Source of the DNA: Arthrobacter sp. SPG23
GTDB lineage: Bacteria > Actinomycetota > Actinomycetes > Actinomycetales > Micrococcaceae
Direction of reading: 5' to 3'
Length of the DNA stretch: 64,000 nt
Assembly: GCF_000876655.1 (NCBI RefSeq)
Contig: NZ_JYCN01000003.1
Location: 1-64,000, forward strand
How positions within the stretch are numbered: position 1 is the first letter of the stretch; each line of letters starts with the position of its first letter. Position numbers and translations under genes: made by a program. Below, one piece after another: positions 42,916-51,963 of the stretch. The notes beneath the pieces are model-generated. The model was given only the letters and a program-made list of their open reading frames with translations. It made no database searches and was not told the DNA's origin.

Positions 42916-43395
42916 ATGAAGGCTTCACCGACTCTCGCCAGCAATCTGCAGATGGTCCTCACGGACCTGATCGAACTCCACGTCCAGGGCAAGCAGGCGC
43001 ACTGGAACATCGTGGGAACCAACTTCCGCGACCTCCACCTGCAGCTCGACGAAATCGTCGCCAGCGTCCGGCTGTTCGCGGACGAAATGGCCGAACGTAT
43101 GCGCGCCCTGCACGCGCTGCCCGACGGCAGGAGCACAACCGTGTCCGCCGATACCCGGCTGGAACAGTTCCCCGCAGGACTCACGTCCACCAAGGACGCC
43201 GTCAAACTCATCACCGCCCGGCTGGAGCGCACTGTGAAGACCATGCGCGACGTCCATGACGAGGTGGACGAGGAAGACCCCACCAGCGCCGACCTGCTGC
43301 ACGCCGGCATCTCGCGCCTGGAGCAGCTGGCCTGGATGGTCAACGCCGAGACCATGTCGGCGGCCGCCTCCGTCACCGTGCCGGACGAAGACTGA
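42916..43395 (+). CDS. dps: Dps-family ferritin-like DNA-protection protein
   Basis: A 159-residue Dps protein that forms dodecamers, oxidises and stores iron using peroxide and shields DNA. The inter-subunit ferroxidase ligands are complete: H29 (KQAHWNIVG), H41 (RDLHLQLDE), D56 and E60 (LFADEMAER), with the same spacing as H51, H63, D78 and E82 of E. coli Dps. The basic N-terminal extension of E. coli Dps is absent, so DNA binding may differ. GGAGGAAG precedes the ATG. A palindrome overlaps the probable -10. Confidence 0.94.
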   Translation: MKASPTLASNLQMVLTDLIELHVQGKQAHWNIVGTNFRDLHLQLDEIVASVRLFADEMAERMRALHALPDGRSTTVSADTRLEQFPAGLTSTKDAVKLITARLERTVKTMRDVHDEVDEEDPTSADLLHAGISRLEQLAWMVNAETMSAAASVTVPDED

Positions 43396-43412
43396 ATGCA
43401 GCGGCAGGCGGA

Positions 43413-44573
43413 ATGGCGCCCGGCAGGCATGGTTCGGACCAGGCGTTGACGAGCGGAAGCACGCGTCAGCCACGACCGCAGGCGGTGCGGATCAGTTCAA
43501 CGCATGAGCAGCTTGAAGCGATGGGACCGCTGCTCGAGTCGGTGCGCCTCGCGGCGGGAGACGTGCCGGCACTGCTGGGCCTTGCGCGTGACGTCGGACG
43601 GACAGCACCGCGGCCGGCCGAGGGCAGCACCGCGCAGCTGTGGGAACTGCTGGCGTCCGTGACCGCCGTGGACGTGGCAGCCGGCCGGGTGCTTGAACCG
43701 CACCTCGACGCCGTCGCCATCCTCGCGCAGGCCGGTTCGACAGACCCGGCCCCGGAGGGGACAACCGAGGGGGCGTGGGGTGTGTTTGCCGCGGAGGGGC
43801 CGGGGCTGCGGCTCGAGGCCACGGCGGACGGCACCGGGAAATACGTCCTCAACGGATCCAAGCCCTGGTGCTCGCTCGCGGCCCGGCTGGACGGCGCTGT
43901 GCTGACCGCCCACCTTGCAGCCGGCGAAACGGCGGCAGGCACAGACCCCGGAACGCCGTCCGGCGGCCGGGCCGCCTTTGCCGTCGACCTGCACGCGCCC
44001 GGGGTTTCCTGCGAGACCCCTGAGTGGACCAGCCGCGGCCTGCGCGAAATCCCCAGCGGCACCGTGCACTTCGAGGGCGTCACCGCCGTACCGGTAGGCG
44101 GGCCGGGCTGGTACTTCCAGCGCCCGGGCTTCGCCTGGGGAGGCATGGGCGTGGCGGCCTGCTGGTTCGGCGGAGCCGTTGCCGTGGCGCGCGATTTCAG
44201 CTCCGCGCTGGCTGCCGCCGCGGACAAGGGGCGTGAGCCGGACCAGATCGCGCTGGCCCACCTCGGCGAAACGGACCGGATCCTCACCTCGCTGGCCGGC
44301 TACCTGGCCCGGACCGCCGAACGGATCGACGCCGGCGAACTGTCCGGCTCCGGCGCGTGGAGCGAGGCGCTGCGTGTCCGCGGCACCGTTGCCGCCGCCG
44401 TCGAACGCGTCCAGACGGTGGTGTCACAGAACCTGGGCCCGGGCCCCCTGGCCTTCAACGAAGCGTACGGAAAGCGCATGGCCGACCTGTCGCTGTACAT
44501 CCGGCAGCACCACGCCATGCGCGACGACGCCCAGCTTGGTGCCCTGACCTTGAAAGGGGACCGCTCATGGTGA
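43413..44573 (+). CDS. acyl-CoA dehydrogenase-like flavoprotein
   Basis: A 386-residue protein with the acyl-CoA dehydrogenase fold. The middle beta-domain shows GPGLRLEATADGTGKYVLNG, SKPWCSLA and PSGTVHFEGVTAVPV. A helical C-terminal domain follows (AERVQ-like VAAAVERVQTVVSQNLGPGP). The catalytic glutamate position cannot be assigned with confidence and the N-terminal domain is divergent, so the substrate may not be a normal acyl-CoA. Its stop overlaps the start of the next gene, and the three-gene set continues with a deacetylase/methyltransferase and a glycosyltransferase. The first 30 residues are low complexity, so the true start may be later. Confidence 0.75.
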   Translation: MAPGRHGSDQALTSGSTRQPRPQAVRISSTHEQLEAMGPLLESVRLAAGDVPALLGLARDVGRTAPRPAEGSTAQLWELLASVTAVDVAAGRVLEPHLDAVAILAQAGSTDPAPEGTTEGAWGVFAAEGPGLRLEATADGTGKYVLNGSKPWCSLAARLDGAVLTAHLAAGETAAGTDPGTPSGGRAAFAVDLHAPGVSCETPEWTSRGLREIPSGTVHFEGVTAVPVGGPGWYFQRPGFAWGGMGVAACWFGGAVAVARDFSSALAAAADKGREPDQIALAHLGETDRILTSLAGYLARTAERIDAGELSGSGAWSEALRVRGTVAAAVERVQTVVSQNLGPGPLAFNEAYGKRMADLSLYIRQHHAMRDDAQLGALTLKGDRSW

Positions 44574-45979
44574 CCTTCTCGCACGCGGATACCGGCACTG
44601 CCGAGTCCGAATGGGAGGCCAGTGGCCTGTCCGTCCTTCCGGAACTTCCCCTGGATCCGGCCGAACTCGCGGTCCTGACCTTCATTGTGCTGGCTGCTCA
44701 TCCGGATGACGAGACGCTGGGGGCCGGAGGATTCCTGGCCCGGTTGCACGCCGCCGGCGCGGCCGTCGAGGTGCTGCTGTGCACGGCCGGGGAGGCATCG
44801 CACCCGGACTCTCCGACCACGACGCCGGACCAGCTGGCCGCCGTCCGGCTCAGCGAGTTCCGGGCGGCTGTGTCCGGGCTGGCCCCCGGAGCGTCCCGGC
44901 AGTTCCTGCACTTCCGGGACGGCCACCTTGACGCCGACCGGGACCGCATCGCTGCCGCCGTTCGGGAAACGATCGGAACGTCCGGCCGTCCGGCTAACCA
45001 GGTAGTAATCGTGGCGCCGTACCGCTCCGACGGCCATGCGGACCACGACGTCCTGGGCGCCGTGGCCGCCGACGTGGCGGCGCAGGGCGGCCACGGGCTG
45101 CTGGAGTACCCCGTCTGGTACTGGCTGTGGGCCTCACCGGCGGACGACGCCTGGCAGTCCTGGGTCCGGGTGCCGCTCACTCCGGACGAGCAGCGGGCCA
45201 AGGCTGCGGCCCTCCTGGCCCATGCCTCGCAGACGCAACCTCTTTCCGACCAGCCCGGCGACGAGGCGCTCCTTGCCGGGAGCTTCCTCGATCACTTCTC
45301 CCGGCCCTGGGAAACGTTTGCCTGGCACCGGCCCGCCGGCGGAACCAACAGTGCCGGCGACGCCGAGCAGATCTTCGACGCCGTGCACAGCGGCAACGCC
45401 GACCCCTGGAGCTATACCACCAGCTGGTACGAACGGCGGAAGCGCGCGCTCACCCTGGCCATCCTGCCGGAAGCTGCCTACGGCTCCGGGGTGGAAATAG
45501 GCTGTTCCATCGGCACTCTCAGCGTGGAACTGGCGGCCCGCTGCAACGAAGTCCTGGCGGTTGACGCCAGCAGCGCCGCCCTTGCCCGGGCAGCGGAGCG
45601 CCTCTCCGGCCATCCGTCGGCCCGGACCCTCCACCTCACCGTTCCGCAGCACTGGCCGGAAGGCCGCTTCGACCTGGTGGTGGTGTCCGAGACCGGCTAC
45701 TACCTGAGCATGGAGGAGCTGGCGGAACTCTTCGCGCGGGTCAAAGGCTCGCTGAACCCCGGCGGGACGCTGCTCCTGTGCCATTGGCGCCACCCGGTGT
45801 CCGGATGGGAACTGGACGGCGACACCGTCCATGCCGTGGCCCGGCAGCAGCTCCGCTGGCCAACTACGGGACTGTACCGGGACAAGGACTTCGTCCTGGA
45901 AGTCCTGGTGTCCCCGGACGGAGCCCAGGCCGGAGCCGTCCCGGAGCCGCCTTCCGCCAGCGGTCCGGAAGCGCACTGA
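44567..45979 (+). CDS. bifunctional PIG-L family deacetylase / SAM-dependent methyltransferase
   Basis: A 470-residue fusion. Residues 35-255 are a PIG-L/LmbE zinc deacetylase with AHPDDE (44-49) and the second metal motif SDGHADHDVLG (H157, D159, H160). Residues 270-450 are a class I methyltransferase with VEIGCSIGTL (309-318), the SAM-contact D333 in LAVDASSAAL, and LVVVSETGYYLS. The methyltransferase half resembles NodS-type enzymes acting on deacetylated amino sugars. PIG-L enzymes remove N-acetyl groups from sugars. The ATG at 44567 overlaps the previous stop; the longer open frame upstream is a shadow. An N-deacetylated and then N-methylated sugar is a reasonable inference. Confidence 0.87.
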   Translation: MVTFSHADTGTAESEWEASGLSVLPELPLDPAELAVLTFIVLAAHPDDETLGAGGFLARLHAAGAAVEVLLCTAGEASHPDSPTTTPDQLAAVRLSEFRAAVSGLAPGASRQFLHFRDGHLDADRDRIAAAVRETIGTSGRPANQVVIVAPYRSDGHADHDVLGAVAADVAAQGGHGLLEYPVWYWLWASPADDAWQSWVRVPLTPDEQRAKAAALLAHASQTQPLSDQPGDEALLAGSFLDHFSRPWETFAWHRPAGGTNSAGDAEQIFDAVHSGNADPWSYTTSWYERRKRALTLAILPEAAYGSGVEIGCSIGTLSVELAARCNEVLAVDASSAALARAAERLSGHPSARTLHLTVPQHWPEGRFDLVVVSETGYYLSMEELAELFARVKGSLNPGGTLLLCHWRHPVSGWELDGDTVHAVARQQLRWPTTGLYRDKDFVLEVLVSPDGAQAGAVPEPPSASGPEAH

Positions 45980-45997
45980 GATGGCCAGTGGTGCGAG

Positions 45998-46819
45998 ATG
46001 ACCAGTGAGATGACCGAACGGGCCGGTCACAGTCCTGCGGGGGAGGCCAGATCCGGGGAGGGCATCGACCGGGTGGTGGTGGTGATGCCCGCCCACAACG
46101 AAGACCAGCACCTGGACCGGGCACTGGCGGCGCTCCGTGCCGCCGCCGACACCCTGCAACGGGCACGTCCGGCGGTGGAGACGGCCATCACGGTGGTGCT
46201 CGACACGTGCACCGACCGCTCCGCGGACATCGCCGCCGGCTATGCTGCGGCGGACCCGCGGTTCACGGCCATTCAGGTCCGGCTGGGAAGCACCGGCGGA
46301 AGCCGCGCTGCCGGCGTCCTGGCCGCCGGCATCACCACCGGGCCAAGGTCCGGCAGCACCTGGCTGGCGAATACCGACGCCGACTCCGCCGTTCCGCGGA
46401 ACTGGCTGGTGCGCCAGGTTGAAATGGCCGATGCCGGGGCTGACGCCGTCCTGGGCTCGGTGGAGCCGGACCCTGCCGGAACGGACCCGGCGATCCTGCG
46501 CCGGTGGCTGGAGCGGCACCCGTTCCGGGAGGACCACCCGCACATCTACGGCGCCAACTTCGGCGTCCGGGCCTCCGCCTACCTGGCGGCCGGCGGCTTC
46601 CCCCGCATGCGCGCCCACGAGGACCGGGTCCTGGTGGAGAACCTGCGCAAGCAGGCCTACTCAGTGCAGGCCACCGACACCAACCGGGTGATTACGTCGG
46701 GCCGTACGCACGCCCGCGCCCCGCAGGGGTTCGGGGCGTACCTCCGGGTGCTGGCGCTGGACCTGCCGCAGCTGGACCTGCCTGCGTTGGACCGGGGCAG
46801 TGGTGACTTTCGACCCTAG
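45998..46819 (+). CDS. glycosyltransferase family 2
   Basis: A 273-residue GT-A fold transferase without membrane segments. The nucleotide-binding start is VVVVMPAHNEDQHLDRAL (26-43), the metal-binding motif is NTDADS (D127, D129), and the acceptor-side region has HIYGANFGVRASAYLAAGGF followed by HEDRVL. It begins 18 bases after the deacetylase/methyltransferase stop and closes the cassette, as two hairpins follow. Sugar donor and acceptor are unknown. An ATG four codons downstream (46010) is an equally good start. Confidence 0.87.
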   Translation: MTSEMTERAGHSPAGEARSGEGIDRVVVVMPAHNEDQHLDRALAALRAAADTLQRARPAVETAITVVLDTCTDRSADIAAGYAAADPRFTAIQVRLGSTGGSRAAGVLAAGITTGPRSGSTWLANTDADSAVPRNWLVRQVEMADAGADAVLGSVEPDPAGTDPAILRRWLERHPFREDHPHIYGANFGVRASAYLAAGGFPRMRAHEDRVLVENLRKQAYSVQATDTNRVITSGRTHARAPQGFGAYLRVLALDLPQLDLPALDRGSGDFRP

Positions 46820-46858
46820 GAGGCTGAACTCCTAGACCCCATGCTCGATCCATGGGGT
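46816..46858. terminator. two adjacent perfect stem-loops after the glycosyltransferase gene
   Basis: CTAGGAG/CTCCTAG (46816-46822 with 46829-46835) overlaps the glycosyltransferase stop. ACCCCATG/CATGGGGT (46836-46843 with 46851-46858) follows directly and lies 25 bases before the ATPase start. Likely terminator, though the second could regulate the ATPase gene. Confidence 0.6.
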
Positions 46859-46882
46859 TCCTCCGCAGGGCCGTAGTCCCGT

Positions 46883-49507
46883 GTGTCCGGCGCTGCCCGT
46901 GAACAGCGGGCTGGAGCCGTGATTCCCCGCGCCGGCGCCGGTGCGTTGCCGCAGGCCGCCGGCCTCAGCTCCGAGGAGGCCGCCTTCCGGCTGCGACAGA
47001 TCGGACCGAACCGGCTTCCGGAGGGGCACACGGTCCCGCGCTGGCGAAAACTCCTGGCCGAACTGACGCACTTCTTCGCCATCATGCTGTGGGTTGCGGC
47101 CGGGCTCGCCTACGTGGCCGGCATGCCGCAGCTGGCCGTGGCAATCGTCGTGGTGATCCTGGTCAACGGACTGTTCGCGTATATCCAGCAGGAACGTGCC
47201 CAACGGGCGGCCTCGAAGCTGCGCGAGCTGCTGCCGGCCATGGTTTCAGTACGCCGCGACAACCGCGTTACCAAGATCCACACCACCGAGGTGGTACCCG
47301 ATGACGTGGTGGTGCTGGTTGCCGGGGACAGGGTCCCGGCTGATCTCCGGCTGGTGCTTGCCGCCGGCTGTTCGGTGGACGAGTCGATGCTCACCGGTGA
47401 AAGCGAAGCCGTGGCCAAAGACGTGGACGACGCCGTGCTCGGCGGGACTTTCCTGGTCAACGGCGAGGCGGAGGGGACCGTCACGGGCACCGGCGGCGCC
47501 ACCCGCCTCGCCGAGATAGCGGCCCTGTCGGGGAAGGTCCAGGCGCCCCCCAGCCCGCTCGCGCGGGAACTGCAACGGATTGTCCGCGTGGTGGCGGCTG
47601 TGGCACTGGGGATCGGTGTGCTGTTCTTTGTGCTCTCGCTGCTGGTGGGCATTTCCTGGCGGGACGCGTTCCTCTTCGCAATCGGGGTGGCCGTGGCGCT
47701 CGTGCCCGAAGGCCTGCTGCCCACCGTGACACTGTCCCTGGCTGTCGGGGCGCAGCGGATGGCGCAGCGGAACGCGCTGGTCCGGAACCTGGAAGCGGTG
47801 GAAACCCTCGGCTCCACCACTTTCATCTGCACGGACAAGACCGGCACGCTCACCCAGAACCGGATGAACGCCGTCGAGGTCTGGACCCCGGCAGGACTGC
47901 TCAGCGTCATCGGTGCCGGCTACGGGCCGCAGGCCGAGGTCACCGGTAAGGGAGCCGGGGAGGCCCGGCACCTCAGCACCGCTGCGCTGGCCGCTTCCGC
48001 GGGCCGCGCAGTGCTCCGTGAGGGGCAGTGGATCGCCGAGGGTGACCCGATGGAGGCTGCCATTGATGCGCTCGCCACCCGGCTGGCGGGTCCGGGACAA
48101 ACCGATGATCCCGTGGTGACGCACCGCTTTGCCTTCGATCCCCGCCGGCTAAGGGAGTCGGCGATCGTTGGCACCACGCTCTTCGTCAAGGGTGCACCGG
48201 AGTCCGTGATTCCGCTGTGTGGCGGAGACGCCGCGGACCGTGCACTGCAGATGGTCGACCAGATGGCATCCCACGGCCTGCGGGTGCTGGCCGTGGCCGA
48301 GCGGAGCCTGCCCGGGCTGCCCGGCGCCAGCTTCAGGCTGGAAGAGGTGGAGCGCGGGCTGACGCTGCTGGGGCTGATCGGCCTGCATGACCCGCCCCGG
48401 GCCGAGGTCCGGCTGGCGCTCGAGGCCGCCCGCGAGGCGGGGATCAAGGTGGCCATGGTCACCGGCGACCACGCCTTCACGGCGGCCGCCATAGCCCGTG
48501 AAACCGGGCTGATCGGATCACCCGAGCTGGTGCTGGAAGGACACACGCTGCCGGAGGACGACGCCGTCCTCACCGCCCTGCTGGACCGCGACGGCGTGGT
48601 GGTCAGCAGGGTCACCCCTGAGCAGAAACTCCGCGTTGCCCGCCTGCTCCAGCGCAAGGGCCACGTGGTGGCGATGACCGGCGACGGCGTCAACGACGGA
48701 CCGGCACTCCAGCAGGCCGACATCGGCGTGGCCATGGGACTGAGCGGCACGGACGTGGCCCGCGAGGCGGCGGACCTGGTGCTGCTGGATGACGACTTCG
48801 CCACCATCATCGCTGCAGTGGAGCAGGGCCGGGCCACCTACGCGAACATCCGCCGGTTCCTGACCTACCACCTGACGGACAACGTCGCCGAACTCACCCC
48901 GTTTGTGATCTGGGCACTCTCGGGCGGCCGGTTCCCGCTGGCGCTGAGCGTGCTGCAGATCCTCGCCCTGGACATCGGCACCGACCTGCTGCCGGCGCTG
49001 GCGCTGGGCAGCGAAGCCCCCAGCAAGGGCACCCTGAAGCGGCCGCCGGAGCGAAGGCACCTGATGGACCGCGCCCTGATGTTCCGGGTGTTCGGGCTGC
49101 TGGGACCGGTCGAGGCGGTCTTCGAAATGACCGCATACACCGCCGTGCTCCTCGGTGCCGGCTGGACCCCCGGGGCTGAACTTCCGGCGTCGGATGTCCT
49201 GATGGCCGCCTCCGGCGCGGCGTTCACCACCGTGGTCCTGGCCCAGCTTGCCAACGCCTTCGCCTGCCGCAGCGCGTCCGTGCCGCCGTGGCGGCTGGGC
49301 TGGTTCAGTAACCGCCTGCTGCTCTGGGCCGTGCTGGCCGAGCTGGGGCTGCTGGCGGTGTTCCTGTTCCTCGGACCGCTCGCCACCCTGCTCGGCCACG
49401 CCCCGCCGTCGCCCGGGGGCCTGGCCGTGGCGCTCGCCGCCATTCCCGCCGTGATCGTGGCGGACTGGCTGTACAAGGTAGCCCGGCACCGCAGGACCGG
49501 CAGGTGA
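46883..49507 (+). CDS. P2-type cation-transporting ATPase (Ca2+/Na+-type, CtpF-like)
   Basis: An 874-residue P-type ATPase with the cation-ATPase N domain (SSEEAAFRLRQIGPNRLPEG). The actuator motif is LTGESEAV, the membrane motif is VALVPEGLLPTVTLSLA, and the phosphorylated aspartate is D318 in CTDKTGTLTQNRM. The hinge motif is MTGDGVNDGPALQQADIGVA and a six-segment C-terminal cation domain ends the protein. VPEGLLP is typical of type P2 (Ca2+, Na+/K+ or H+) pumps, not heavy-metal ones. The start is uncertain: GTG 46883 and GTG 46919 are both in frame with poor ribosome binding sites. PEP synthase follows after 74 bases. Confidence 0.9.
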   Translation: MSGAAREQRAGAVIPRAGAGALPQAAGLSSEEAAFRLRQIGPNRLPEGHTVPRWRKLLAELTHFFAIMLWVAAGLAYVAGMPQLAVAIVVVILVNGLFAYIQQERAQRAASKLRELLPAMVSVRRDNRVTKIHTTEVVPDDVVVLVAGDRVPADLRLVLAAGCSVDESMLTGESEAVAKDVDDAVLGGTFLVNGEAEGTVTGTGGATRLAEIAALSGKVQAPPSPLARELQRIVRVVAAVALGIGVLFFVLSLLVGISWRDAFLFAIGVAVALVPEGLLPTVTLSLAVGAQRMAQRNALVRNLEAVETLGSTTFICTDKTGTLTQNRMNAVEVWTPAGLLSVIGAGYGPQAEVTGKGAGEARHLSTAALAASAGRAVLREGQWIAEGDPMEAAIDALATRLAGPGQTDDPVVTHRFAFDPRRLRESAIVGTTLFVKGAPESVIPLCGGDAADRALQMVDQMASHGLRVLAVAERSLPGLPGASFRLEEVERGLTLLGLIGLHDPPRAEVRLALEAAREAGIKVAMVTGDHAFTAAAIARETGLIGSPELVLEGHTLPEDDAVLTALLDRDGVVVSRVTPEQKLRVARLLQRKGHVVAMTGDGVNDGPALQQADIGVAMGLSGTDVAREAADLVLLDDDFATIIAAVEQGRATYANIRRFLTYHLTDNVAELTPFVIWALSGGRFPLALSVLQILALDIGTDLLPALALGSEAPSKGTLKRPPERRHLMDRALMFRVFGLLGPVEAVFEMTAYTAVLLGAGWTPGAELPASDVLMAASGAAFTTVVLAQLANAFACRSASVPPWRLGWFSNRLLLWAVLAELGLLAVFLFLGPLATLLGHAPPSPGGLAVALAAIPAVIVADWLYKVARHRRTGR

Positions 49508-49581
49508 GGTCCAAAGCCTCTGACCAGCCGGGGCCACGCAAACGAGGATCAATCCATGGAGAGTAACCGGCGGGAGCAGCC

Positions 49582-51963
49582 ATGACTGAAAGCCATGTGG
49601 TGTGGTTCGATGAAATCGGGATGGAGCATGTGCCCCAGGTGGGCGGCAAGAACGCGTCGCTGGGGGAGCTGACCCGCTCGCTGAAGTCCCGCGGAGTGCG
49701 GGTGCCTGACGGCTTCGCCACCACGGCCGCCGCCTACCGCACATTCATCGAAGCCAACGGAATCGATGCCGCCATGCGCGCCCGGATCGCGGAGTACCGG
49801 GCCGGCGAGATCTCGCTGCGGTCCACGGGCGAGGCCATCCGGGAGCTGTTCCTGGACAGCGAATTCCCCGAGGACATTGCCGAGTCCATCCGCAGCCACT
49901 ACCGCACCCTTGCTGAAAGGGCGGGGCTGGACCGGCTGTCCGTTGCCGTCCGCAGCAGCGCCACCGCCGAGGACCTTCCTGACGCCAGCTTCGCCGGGCA
50001 GCAGGAGACGTTCCTGAACATTTCCGGTGAACGCGAACTGCTGGACGCCTGCCGGCGCTGCTACGCATCGCTGTTCACGGACCGCGCCATCAGCTACCGG
50101 GAGGTAAAGGGGTTCGACCACCTGGACGTGGCGCTTTCCATCGGGGTGCAGCGGATGGTGAGGTCCGACGTCGGCGCGTCCGGGGTGATGTTTTCCATCG
50201 ACACCGATTCGGGCTTTCCCCGCGCGGCCGTGATCAGCGCGGCCTGGGGCCTCGGCGAAACCGTGGTCCAGGGCACCATCAACCCGGACAAATATGTGGT
50301 GTTCAAGCCGCTCCTGGCGGACCGGGGCCTGGCGCCGATCATCGAGAAAACCCTAGGCTCCAAGACCCGCAAGATGGTCTACAGCCGCGGCGGCCACGCG
50401 CGGACCCGGATGGTGGAAACGTCCGCGGAAGAGCGGGGCTCGTTCGTGCTGGGCGACACCGAAATCCTGGACCTGGCGCGCTGGGCCGTGACGGTGGAGG
50501 AGCACTACGGCCGCCCCATGGACATGGAGTGGGCCCGCGACGGGGAAACCGGTGAGCTGTTCATGGTGCAGGCCCGGCCCGAAACCGTACAGGCGCTCAA
50601 GAGCGGGACACGCTTCACCATCCACCACCTCCGTGGAACGGGCACCGTCCTGGCGTCCGGGGCAGCGATCGGGGATTCGATCGCGCAGGGCACGGCGTGC
50701 GTCATCCGGAGCGCCCGGGACATCGAAACCTTCCGCGACGGCGCCATCCTCGTCACCGAGATGACGGACCCGGACTGGGTCCCCGTGATGAAGCGGGCCT
50801 CGGGGATCGTCACGGACCACGGCGGGACAACCAGCCACGCGGCCATCGTGAGCCGGGAACTGGGCGTTCCCGCCGTCGTCGGAACCGGGAACGGCACCAG
50901 CGTCCTGGGCGAAGGCCAGGCCGTGACGCTGAGCTGCGCTGAAGGGGACCTGGGCCGGGTGTACGAGGGCACGGTCCCGTTCGACACCGAGGACGTGGAC
51001 CTGGGCGCCCTTCCCGCCACCCGCACCGCCATGATGGTGAACATCGCCAGCCCGGGGGCCGCGTTCCAGTGGTGGCGGCTGCCCGCGGCGGGGGTTGGCC
51101 TGGCCCGGATGGAGTTCATCATCAGCAACCTGATCCGGGTCCACCCGATGGCCCTGGTTCATCCGGAGCGGGTCACGGACGCGGACGAGGCCCGGCAGAT
51201 CAAGGAGCTGACCAGCGGCTACGCGGACCCCCGGGAGTACTTCGTGGAGGCACTGGCGCTGGGCATCGCAAAGATCGCGGCGCCTTACCATCCGCATCCG
51301 GTAATCGTCAGGCTCAGCGACTTCAAGACCAACGAGTACGCGCACCTCATCGGCGGCAGCGCCTTCGAACAGCCTGAAGAGAACCCCATGCTGGGCTTCC
51401 GCGGCGCATCCCGCTACTACGACGAGCGCTACCGGGAGGGCTTCGCGCTGGAGTGCGCCGCGCTCAAACGGGTGCGGGAAACCATCGGCTTCAGCAACGT
51501 CATTGTGATGATCCCGTTCTGCCGCACCCCGGACGAAGCGGACCGGGTGCTGGCCGTCATGGCTCAGAACGGCCTGGTGCGCGGCGAAAACGGCCTGCAG
51601 GTGTACATGATGTGCGAGATCCCCTCCAACGTGGTGCTGGCCGAGAAGTTCGCGCCGAAGTTTGACGGTTTCTCCATCGGATCCAACGACCTCACGCAGC
51701 TGATCCTGGGCGTGGACCGGGATTCGGAGCAGTTGGCCGGTCTTTTCGACGAACGCGACGAGGCCGTCACTGCCATGATCAGCGAAGCCATCCGCAAGGC
51801 TCACGCAGCGGGAATCAAGATCGGAATCTGCGGCCAGGGGCCCAGCAACCACCCGGACTTCGCGGCCTTCCTGGTGGGCGAAGGCATCGACTCCATCTCG
51901 CTCAACCCGGACAGCTACCTCAAGACGGTGCGGGTGATCGCGGACGTGGAGGCTTCCCCCTGA
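49582..51963 (+). CDS. ppsA: phosphoenolpyruvate synthase
   Basis: A 793-residue enzyme that makes PEP from pyruvate and ATP. The N-terminal ATP-grasp domain contains VGGKNASLGEL and VRSSATAEDLPDASFAGQQE. The swivelling phosphohistidine is H419 in DHGGTTSHAAIVSRELG. The C-terminal TIM-barrel PEP-binding domain contains GVGLARMEFIISNLI, CRTPDEADRVL and SIGSNDLTQLILGVDRD. Length equals other PpsA proteins (about 790). GGGAG lies six bases before the ATG. Its end overlaps by 49 bases with the end of the convergent metal ATPase gene. Confidence 0.95.
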   Translation: MTESHVVWFDEIGMEHVPQVGGKNASLGELTRSLKSRGVRVPDGFATTAAAYRTFIEANGIDAAMRARIAEYRAGEISLRSTGEAIRELFLDSEFPEDIAESIRSHYRTLAERAGLDRLSVAVRSSATAEDLPDASFAGQQETFLNISGERELLDACRRCYASLFTDRAISYREVKGFDHLDVALSIGVQRMVRSDVGASGVMFSIDTDSGFPRAAVISAAWGLGETVVQGTINPDKYVVFKPLLADRGLAPIIEKTLGSKTRKMVYSRGGHARTRMVETSAEERGSFVLGDTEILDLARWAVTVEEHYGRPMDMEWARDGETGELFMVQARPETVQALKSGTRFTIHHLRGTGTVLASGAAIGDSIAQGTACVIRSARDIETFRDGAILVTEMTDPDWVPVMKRASGIVTDHGGTTSHAAIVSRELGVPAVVGTGNGTSVLGEGQAVTLSCAEGDLGRVYEGTVPFDTEDVDLGALPATRTAMMVNIASPGAAFQWWRLPAAGVGLARMEFIISNLIRVHPMALVHPERVTDADEARQIKELTSGYADPREYFVEALALGIAKIAAPYHPHPVIVRLSDFKTNEYAHLIGGSAFEQPEENPMLGFRGASRYYDERYREGFALECAALKRVRETIGFSNVIVMIPFCRTPDEADRVLAVMAQNGLVRGENGLQVYMMCEIPSNVVLAEKFAPKFDGFSIGSNDLTQLILGVDRDSEQLAGLFDERDEAVTAMISEAIRKAHAAGIKIGICGQGPSNHPDFAAFLVGEGIDSISLNPDSYLKTVRVIADVEASP

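Noticed and set aside
46862..46882. Possible DosR box (GGGCCGTAGTCCC) before the cation ATPase
   Set aside because: Only the right half TAGTCCC fits the DosR consensus; the left half does not, and no other gene of the island has a matching site.
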